Origin: Arenimonas donghaensis DSM 18148 = HO3-R19
Lineage (GTDB): Bacteria; Pseudomonadota; Gammaproteobacteria; Xanthomonadales; Xanthomonadaceae
Direction of reading: 5' to 3'
NCBI RefSeq assembly: GCF_000743535.1
Contig: NZ_AVCJ01000001.1
Span: 1-64,000, forward strand
Length of the DNA: 64,000 nt
The position numbers and the translations under genes are program-made. Below are positions 59,083 through 64,000 of the stretch, piece by piece. The notes below the pieces were generated by a model, which was not told the origin of the DNA, did not search any database, and was given only the letters and a program-made list of their open reading frames with translations. Position 1 is the first letter of the stretch; every line of letters starts with the position of its first letter.

Positions 59083-59136
59083 CCGTGGGAGGGGCTTCAG
59101 TCCCGAAAGGCGTCGGGACTGAAGTCCCTCCCACGG
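59083..59136. repeat. REP-like extragenic palindrome
   Basis: A long imperfect palindrome: GTGGGAGGGGCTTCAGTCCC on the left and GGGACTGAAGTCCCTCCCAC on the right around a short GAAAGGCGTC centre. This resembles the GTAGGAGCGGCTTCAGCCGC class of repetitive extragenic palindromes seen in pseudomonads and xanthomonads. It lies between two convergent genes, the usual site. A single copy is visible here. Confidence 0.75.
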
Positions 59137-59138
59137 GT

Positions 59139-60875
59139 TCAGTCGTAGAAGCGCCAGTCCGCGCGCAGGTCCGAGGCCGGCACGTTGCCCGACAGCCGGG
59201 CCCGGACGGCGGCAACCGGCATCGGCCCGCCCTTGAGGATGGCGTCGTGGAACTCGCGTTCGGTCATCTTGCCCGAGACGACGAATTCCTCGTGCAGGGC
59301 GCGGAACTGCAGGCCGCCAATCATGTAGGCGATCTGGTAGAGCGGGCCATAGTCGCCGGCGAAGCTGCGGCGCACTTCGGCGCGCGCGTTCTCGCGCTCG
59401 TGGCCGACGCGGTCGACCAGCAGTTGCACCGCCTCGTCGGGCGACAGTTTGCCCAGGTGGAACCCCAGCGAGAACAGGATGCGGGCGGCGCGGTGGCTTC
59501 GCCAGAACAGCATGCCGATCTTGTCCTCCGGCGTCTGCGCGAAGCCGCGCTCGTAGAGACGGAACTCCCAGTACAGGGCCCAGCCCTCGGTCCAGAACGG
59601 GGTGTCGAACAGCTCCCGGTGCGTCTGGTAGCGGTTGTTGTAGAAGTACTGGAGGTGATGGCCGGGGATCAGTTCGTGGTGCACCACCGCCCGCGAGAAA
59701 TGCCGGTTGTTGCCGCGCAGGGCCATCAGCTTCTTTTCGTGCGGCATGGTGTCGGTGGGGTAGGCCACCCAGACGTCCTGGCCGCCGAGGAAAAACGGCG
59801 CGGTCAGCTGGTACTCCGGCGACAGCATGGTCATGCGCCAGTCGCGCTTGGCCAGCTCGGGCACCGTCAGCAGGTCGTTGGCCTCGAGGTAGTGGACGGC
59901 TTCGTCAGCCAGTTCCACGACCAGCTTGGGCTGGTCGCCGGGTGCGGGGTGCAGGCCCTTCACCCGCTCCAGTGCCTCGCGCCAGTCCCTGGCGCCCATT
60001 TCGGTGGCGGCCTTGGCCAGTTCCGCCTCGCACCAGGCAAGCTCGCGTTCGGCCAGCGCCATCAGTTGTTCGGGCGTGTAGGGGATCAGCTCGTGCTGCA
60101 GGCCGGCGAGCAGTGCATCGCGGCCGATCGGGTCGCCGATGATGGTCTCCGGGTCACTGGCGCCGGCCAGCTTGTCGCGCAGCAGTTTGGCGTGGGATTC
60201 GAGCTGGGCGTCCAGCGCTTCGTAAGGCTGGCGGGTCCACCAGGTGAACTCCGGGTCGTAGCCGGCATGGAAACCGTGCCACTGCTTGAGGTCTTCGCGC
60301 ACGCGCTCGAGCAGGCCGGCCGCGCGGTAGGCGACGATGGGCGTGGTGCCCAGGGCCTTGGGGTCTTTTTCCAGGCGGGCCTGCAGGTCGGCCAGGCGTT
60401 GGCGCGTGCGGTCGAGCGTCGTTGCCGTCGTCCGGCCGTCCGGGTACTCGAGGGCGCGGCGGGCCTCGGCCAGGGCGATCAGGTCGGAGACGCCCGGTAG
60501 CAGCGGCGCGGCGTCGGTGTAGCGGCCGCGCTGGAAGTCGAGCTGTTCGAGCCGGTAGGCCAGGTCGCGGCGGAACAGGGCGTGGTCGAGCCGGTCTTCG
60601 TCGGCCAGGCTGGCCGGGTCGATCTGTGCCAGGCGCTGCTGCCAATCGCCGTACAGTCGCCGCAAGGCCTGTTCGCGGCGCGGCCCGGCGGTGGTGTCGT
60701 GCACCCGCTCGAGGCTGGCCAGGTCGGCGCGAAAACGCGCCACCACCGGGGCCATCACCTGGGCCTGGGCCGGCATCTGTGCCAGCGGCGGGGCCAGGCT
60801 GGGGGTCGCGACGGCCAGGCCGGGAACGACGAGGGCGGCAGCGAGACAGCTGGCGAGCAGGCGACGAAGCGGCAT
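59139..60875 (-). CDS. DUF885 family peptidase-like protein, exported
   Basis: A 578-residue exported protein (signal to about residue 23, LAVA). The DUF885 domain contains HHELIPGHH, a zinc-type HExxH-like motif, and WTEGWALYWEFRLYERGF, the second conserved block. The family is related to carboxypeptidases but few members have known substrates. AAGGA stands before ATG 60875. It lies downstream of sufE and ends in the REP palindrome. The frame continues upstream only as shadow of cysS. Confidence 0.85.
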   Translation of the reverse strand: MPLRRLLASCLAAALVVPGLAVATPSLAPPLAQMPAQAQVMAPVVARFRADLASLERVHDTTAGPRREQALRRLYGDWQQRLAQIDPASLADEDRLDHALFRRDLAYRLEQLDFQRGRYTDAAPLLPGVSDLIALAEARRALEYPDGRTTATTLDRTRQRLADLQARLEKDPKALGTTPIVAYRAAGLLERVREDLKQWHGFHAGYDPEFTWWTRQPYEALDAQLESHAKLLRDKLAGASDPETIIGDPIGRDALLAGLQHELIPYTPEQLMALAERELAWCEAELAKAATEMGARDWREALERVKGLHPAPGDQPKLVVELADEAVHYLEANDLLTVPELAKRDWRMTMLSPEYQLTAPFFLGGQDVWVAYPTDTMPHEKKLMALRGNNRHFSRAVVHHELIPGHHLQYFYNNRYQTHRELFDTPFWTEGWALYWEFRLYERGFAQTPEDKIGMLFWRSHRAARILFSLGFHLGKLSPDEAVQLLVDRVGHERENARAEVRRSFAGDYGPLYQIAYMIGGLQFRALHEEFVVSGKMTEREFHDAILKGGPMPVAAVRARLSGNVPASDLRADWRFYD

Positions 60876-60889
60876 GGCGTTTCCTTGGA

Positions 60890-61321
60890 TCAGGCCGGCG
60901 CGTGCCGGCGGGCGGTGTCCTGGATGAACTGCAGCAGCGCGGCCAGGCCGTTGCTGCGCGTGGGGGAAAGGTGCTTGGCCAGGCCGATGTCGGCGATGTA
61001 GTCGGGCGTGGTGGCCAGGATTTCTTCGGCGCTGCGGCCCGAGTAAACGCGCAGCGCGAGGTAGATCAGGCCCGAGACGATGCTCGAGTCGCTGACGGCA
61101 TCGAAGTCGAGCTCGCGGGCGTCGCCCCGGGCGACGATCCAGACCATCGACTGGCAGCCGTGCAGGCGGTGTTCCTCGGTCTTGAGCGCGTCGGGGAAGT
61201 CGGGCAGCTTGCGGCCCAGGTCGATCAGGTACTGGTAGCGTTCGGACCAGTCGCCGAAGAACGAGAACTCCTCGGCGATCGCGGCCTGGGCCTCGGCGGC
61301 GCTGGGTTCGGTCGGGCGCAT
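60890..61321 (-). CDS. sufE: Cysteine desulfuration protein SufE
   Basis: A 143-residue sulfur acceptor that takes persulfide from SufS. The acceptor C56 is in RLHGCQSMVWI, and GLIYLALRVYSGR and KHLSPTRSNGLAALL are the other family blocks. The ATG overlaps the cysS stop by one base, so the two are co-transcribed, linking cysteine use and Fe-S assembly. No sufS or sufBCD in the window. Confidence 0.93.
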   Translation of the reverse strand: MRPTEPSAAEAQAAIAEEFSFFGDWSERYQYLIDLGRKLPDFPDALKTEEHRLHGCQSMVWIVARGDARELDFDAVSDSSIVSGLIYLALRVYSGRSAEEILATTPDYIADIGLAKHLSPTRSNGLAALLQFIQDTARRHAPA

Positions 61322-62691
61322 CAGGCGCGCCTCCAGCGTACGCCCTGGGCCGTGTCCTCGAGCAGCACGCCTTCTTCGGCCAGCTGTCGCCGGATGGTGT
61401 CGGCGCGCACGAAATCGCGCGAGGCCTTGGCGGCGTTGCGTTCCTCGACCAGGGCCTGGATGCGGGCATCGTCGCCGGCATCGCCGCCGCGGTTGAACCA
61501 GGCTTCGGGCCTCTGCTGCAGCAGGCCCAGCAGCATGCCGCCGCCAAGCAGTTCGGCCTTGAGGCTGGCGCGGGCGATCGGAGACCCGGCCTTGCGCGCC
61601 TCGGTGGCGATGCGCGAAAGCTCGGCGAGCGCCGCCGGCGTGTTGAGGTCGTCGCACAGGGCAGCTTCCACCGCCACCGGCACGATGGCCTCGGTGGACG
61701 GCACGCCGGACAGGTCGCGCAGGGTGCCGTAGAGACGGTCGAGCGTGCGTACGCTTTGTTCGATGACGGCGTCCGACCACTCCAGCGGCTGCCGGTACTG
61801 GGCCGAGAGCAGCGCATATCGCAGGGCCTCGGGCGGATGTTTTTCCAGCAGCTCGTGCACGCGGGCGACGTTGCCGACGGACTTGGACATCTTGGCGCCG
61901 TCGAAGTTGAGCAGCCCGTTGTGCAGCCAGTAACGGGCGAACACCTGGCCGCCGTGGGCGCAGGTGGACTGGGCGATCTCGTTCTCGTGGTGCGGGAACT
62001 GCAGGTCGATGCCGCCGGCGTGGATGTCGATGCTGTCGCCCAGGTGGGCCTCGGCCATGGCCGAGCATTCGATGTGCCAGCCCGGGCGGCCGATGCCCCA
62101 GGGCGATTCCCAGCCGGGCAGGTCGGGCGTGGACGGCTTCCAGAGCACGAAGTCGCCCGGGTCGCGCTTGTAGGGCGCGACCTCGACGCGGGCTCCGGCC
62201 AGCATTTCGTCCGGGTCGCGGCGCGAGAGGCGGCCATAGTCGGGATAGCTGCCGACCGAGAACAGCACGTGGCCGTCGGCGGCGTAGGCGTGGCCGGAGG
62301 CGATCAGCCGCTCGATCATCGCGATGATGTGCGGGATGTGGGCGGTGGCATGCGGCGTGACGTCCGGCGGGGCGATGCCCAGGCCGGCCATGTCCTGGGC
62401 GAAGGCCTCGGCGAACTTGCCGGTGATCTCGCCGATGGCCACGCCCTGCTCGCGGGCGGCCTGGTTGATCTTGTCGTCGACATCGGTGATGTTTCGGGCG
62501 TACACCACCCGGCCGTAATGGCGGCGCAGCAGGTTGGCGAGCAGGCCGAAGACCACGTAGGGGCGGGCATTGCCGATATGTACGTAGTTGTAGACCGTGG
62601 GCCCGCAGACGTACATCGTGACCCGGTCCGGATCCTGGGGTTGGAAAACCTCCAGCTGTCGGGTCAGGGTGTTGTAGAGGCGCAGTTCCAT
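61321..62691 (-). CDS. cysS: Cysteinyl-tRNA synthetase
   Basis: A 456-residue class I aminoacyl-tRNA synthetase. The zinc ligand C29 in [17 protein letters not shown] is next to the HIGN motif (38-41); other zinc residues are in HIECSAMA and FPHHENE, and KMSKS is at 267-271. ATG 62691 is the natural start; the frame continues upstream without homology into the divergent gene. Length is normal. Confidence 0.97.
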   Translation of the reverse strand: MELRLYNTLTRQLEVFQPQDPDRVTMYVCGPTVYNYVHIGNARPYVVFGLLANLLRRHYGRVVYARNITDVDDKINQAAREQGVAIGEITGKFAEAFAQDMAGLGIAPPDVTPHATAHIPHIIAMIERLIASGHAYAADGHVLFSVGSYPDYGRLSRRDPDEMLAGARVEVAPYKRDPGDFVLWKPSTPDLPGWESPWGIGRPGWHIECSAMAEAHLGDSIDIHAGGIDLQFPHHENEIAQSTCAHGGQVFARYWLHNGLLNFDGAKMSKSVGNVARVHELLEKHPPEALRYALLSAQYRQPLEWSDAVIEQSVRTLDRLYGTLRDLSGVPSTEAIVPVAVEAALCDDLNTPAALAELSRIATEARKAGSPIARASLKAELLGGGMLLGLLQQRPEAWFNRGGDAGDDARIQALVEERNAAKASRDFVRADTIRRQLAEEGVLLEDTAQGVRWRRA

Positions 62692-62811
62692 GGCGGGGCA
62701 GGCAGTCAAAGTCCTGAGTCTAGCAAGCCAGACCCCCCGTTTAACGAAATTCTTAGGCAAGGGTTCAGCGTCGGGATGCTTGAATTCCGCCGTCCGCCCG
62801 GAGGTTTCCCC

Positions 62812-63378
62812 ATGTCGTTCGCCCTGCGTCTGCTCCCCCTGCTGGCCCTGGCCGCCACCCCGGCCCTGGCCCAGTACCCGTCCGATCCTTACGAGCAGGA
62901 GGATTACGGCCAGTACGAAGCCGCGCCGGTGCCGGAAAACGTCAGCTATGGCTACGCCCAGGTGCTGCGTGCCGACGAGGTGACCCAGATCGTTCGCACC
63001 CGGACCCCGGAAGAGCGCTGCGACGGCGTCGAATACCGCCAGTCGGGGCAGACCACCGGCGGCACCGTGATCGGCGCACTGGTCGGCGCGGCCCTCGGCA
63101 ACCAGGTGGGCAAGGGCAATGGCCGCAAGGCCGCCACCGTCGCCGGTGCCGTCGCCGGCGGTGCCATTGGCAACAACATCGCCCGCAACAAGGCCGAGGC
63201 CGAAGCCCGCGGCTGCCGCATCGTCGAGGTCGAGCGCGAGGAGCGCCAGGTCGTCGGTTACGACGTCGAGTACATGTACAAGGGCGAGAAGTACATGTCG
63301 CGCCTGCCCTACGACCCGGGCAATCGCCTCCGCATCCGGGTCGCTGTGACCCCGGACGAGACCGGCTACAGCCGCTGA
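62812..63378 (+). CDS. Glycine-zipper 2TM (17-kDa antigen-like) envelope protein
   Basis: A 188-residue exported protein with a signal peptide (ending ALA-Q) and a glycine-zipper block [20 protein letters not shown] then [14 protein letters not shown] (about 84-125), the Rick_17kDa pattern that embeds in the outer membrane or peptidoglycan region. The C-terminal part ([15 protein letters not shown]) is an SH3-like end. GGAGG precedes ATG 62812. Divergent from cysS with about 120 bases between. Confidence 0.85.
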   Translation: MSFALRLLPLLALAATPALAQYPSDPYEQEDYGQYEAAPVPENVSYGYAQVLRADEVTQIVRTRTPEERCDGVEYRQSGQTTGGTVIGALVGAALGNQVGKGNGRKAATVAGAVAGGAIGNNIARNKAEAEARGCRIVEVEREERQVVGYDVEYMYKGEKYMSRLPYDPGNRLRIRVAVTPDETGYSR

Positions 63379-63379
63379 G

Positions 63380-63408
63380 TTGCGGCCGTGCCGGCCCGCC
63401 GGCATACT
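63380..63408 (+). promoter_or_regulatory. Candidate promoter of the argF' leader
   Basis: TTGCGG (63380-63385) and CATACT (63403-63408) are 17 bases apart. Transcription would start near 63415, just before the leader ATG at 63417, so the leader peptide would be read from an almost leaderless RNA. No ribosome binding site is seen, which agrees. Confidence 0.5.
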
Positions 63409-63416
63409 CCTCCCCC

Positions 63417-63521
63417 ATGACCTGCACCGCCCCCACCGCCGCCGTGATGACCTCCGCCTGGATGGCGGCGGGCATGACCTCGCGTGCGCGTCGACCGGAA
63501 GCCCACATCCACGCTGGGTAG
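63417..63521 (+). CDS. Putative 34-residue leader peptide with Arg codons
   Basis: A short frame ATG to TAG between the glycine-zipper gene and argF'. Residues 22-28 read SRARRPE; the three Arg codons are at 63483, 63489 and 63492. The stop codon (63519-63521) lies directly against the sequence GCTGGG (63513-63518) that can pair with CCCAGC of the downstream terminator. It is too short for homology. The support is position, Arg codons beside an arginine gene, and the RNA pairing; it also has one Trp and two His codons. Confidence 0.5.
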   Translation: MTCTAPTAAVMTSAWMAAGMTSRARRPEAHIHAG

Positions 63522-63546
63522 CCGGGGGCGAGTGCCTGTCCGACTG

Positions 63547-63580
63547 AAAGCCCAGCCCCGTGCTGGGCTTTTTTGTTTTT
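63547..63580 (+). terminator. Intrinsic terminator / attenuator before argF'
   Basis: Stem AAAGCCCAGC (63547-63556) with GCTGGGCTTT (63562-63571), five-base loop, then a T-rich run to 63580. It stands between the leader peptide and argF'. The upstream GCTGGG (63513-63518) is identical to the 3' arm, so CCCAGC can pair with either one, which is attenuator design. Confidence 0.85.
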
Positions 63581-63608
63581 CGCGCCTCCCGAACCTCCTT
63601 TTCACTCC

Positions 63609-64000
63609 ATGGAATCCCCGATGAAGCACTTCCTCAACACCCAGGACTGGTCCCGCGCCGAGCTCGACGCCGTGCTGGCCGAGGCCGCGGCGTTCCGCCA
63701 GGGCAAGGCCAGCCAGGCGCTGAAGGGCAAGTCCATTGCCCTGGTGTTCTTCAACCCCTCGCTGCGCACGCGCACCAGCTTCGAGATCGGTGCCTTCCAG
63801 ATGGGCGGGCACGCGGTGGTGCTGCAGCCGGGCAAGGATGCGTGGCCGATCGAGTTCGAGCTGGGCACGGTGATGGACGGCGAGGCCGAGGAGCACATCG
63901 CCGAAGTAGCGCGGGTGCTTTCGCGCTACGTGGACCTGGTGGCGGTGCGGGCCTTCCCGAAGTTCCAGGACTGGTCGGTGGACCGCCAGGACACCGTGCT
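63609..64000 (+). CDS. argF': N-acetylornithine carbamoyltransferase (ArgF'), N-terminal part
   Basis: The first about 130 residues are visible; the window cuts the gene. They match the acetylornithine transcarbamylase of Xanthomonas: [16 protein letters not shown], the carbamoyl-phosphate loop [13 protein letters not shown] and [19 protein letters not shown]. This enzyme makes N-acetylcitrulline in the variant arginine pathway. The WPIEF-type segment distinguishes it from ordinary ornithine transcarbamylase. The start is ATG 63609 or 63621; neither has a strong ribosome binding site. Preceded by a leader peptide and terminator. Confidence 0.93.
   Translation, partial: MESPMKHFLNTQDWSRAELDAVLAEAAAFRQGKASQALKGKSIALVFFNPSLRTRTSFEIGAFQMGGHAVVLQPGKDAWPIEFELGTVMDGEAEEHIAEVARVLSRYVDLVAVRAFPKFQDWSVDRQDTV

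Overview
The window is a very GC-rich, densely packed chromosomal segment of a gammaproteobacterium of the Xanthomonadales (Lysobacterales) type. The evidence is the gene set: N-acetylornithine carbamoyltransferase (the acetylated-substrate ArgF') at the right end, a DksA with a histone-H1-like Lys/Ala/Pro tail, FimX, and a Pseudomonas/Xanthomonas-style methylthioadenosine salvage route. I saw no insertion sequence, prophage, integrase or CRISPR array. No gene-free stretch exceeds 300 bases; the longest, about 230 bases before argF', holds a leader peptide and terminator.

Layout. 1-8600 (+): envelope-stress and translation core, rseA (partial)-rseB-rseC-degP/mucD-lepA-lepB-DUF4845-rnc-era-recO. 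8590-11901: a REC-Hpt phosphorelay gene (-) facing a YdbH-like/DUF1318 lipoprotein pair (+). 11979-16424 (+): rlmD, a CYTH protein, nagZ, hpt, methylthioinosine phosphorylase and a cold-shock gene. 16489-24818: an FAD monooxygenase (+), a minus-strand cluster (ECF sigma factor, YfbK-like VWA lipoprotein, small membrane protein, YigZ, ABC exporter), then a CHASE-GGDEF cyclase (+). 24815-33674: xseA (-), a large PilZ-like protein, ispG and PAP2 phosphatase (+), and a divergent FHA-GGDEF cyclase / Ser-Thr kinase-TPR pair. 33671-38520 (-): aldehyde dehydrogenase, DUF4190, pyrD, murB, EamA transporter. 38562-40741 (-): tRNA-Arg(CCT), a lipoprotein, tRNA-Ala(CGC), rnd. 40832-48438: SUMF1-like lipoprotein, phaR, gluQRS, htpX, fimX, epmB. 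48482-53600 (+): efp, mtaD, ubiG, mupP, a squalene-synthase-like gene, folE2. 53622-57988 (-): three M23 peptidases and yidD. 58063-64000: dksA-like gene, DUF885 peptidase, sufE, cysS, a glycine-zipper protein and argF' with a candidate attenuator.

How the genes work together. Several pathways are completed inside the window: methylthioadenosine to methylthioinosine (mtaD) to hypoxanthine (phosphorylase) to IMP (hpt); EF-P with its lysine aminomutase EpmB; peptidoglycan recycling (nagZ, mupP) and synthesis (murB). Cyclic-di-GMP signalling is rich: two intact cyclases, a degenerate FimX and a PilZ-like candidate effector. The strongest novelty candidates are a ribosome-mediated attenuator with Arg codons before argF' and a kinase/FHA-cyclase divergent pair.
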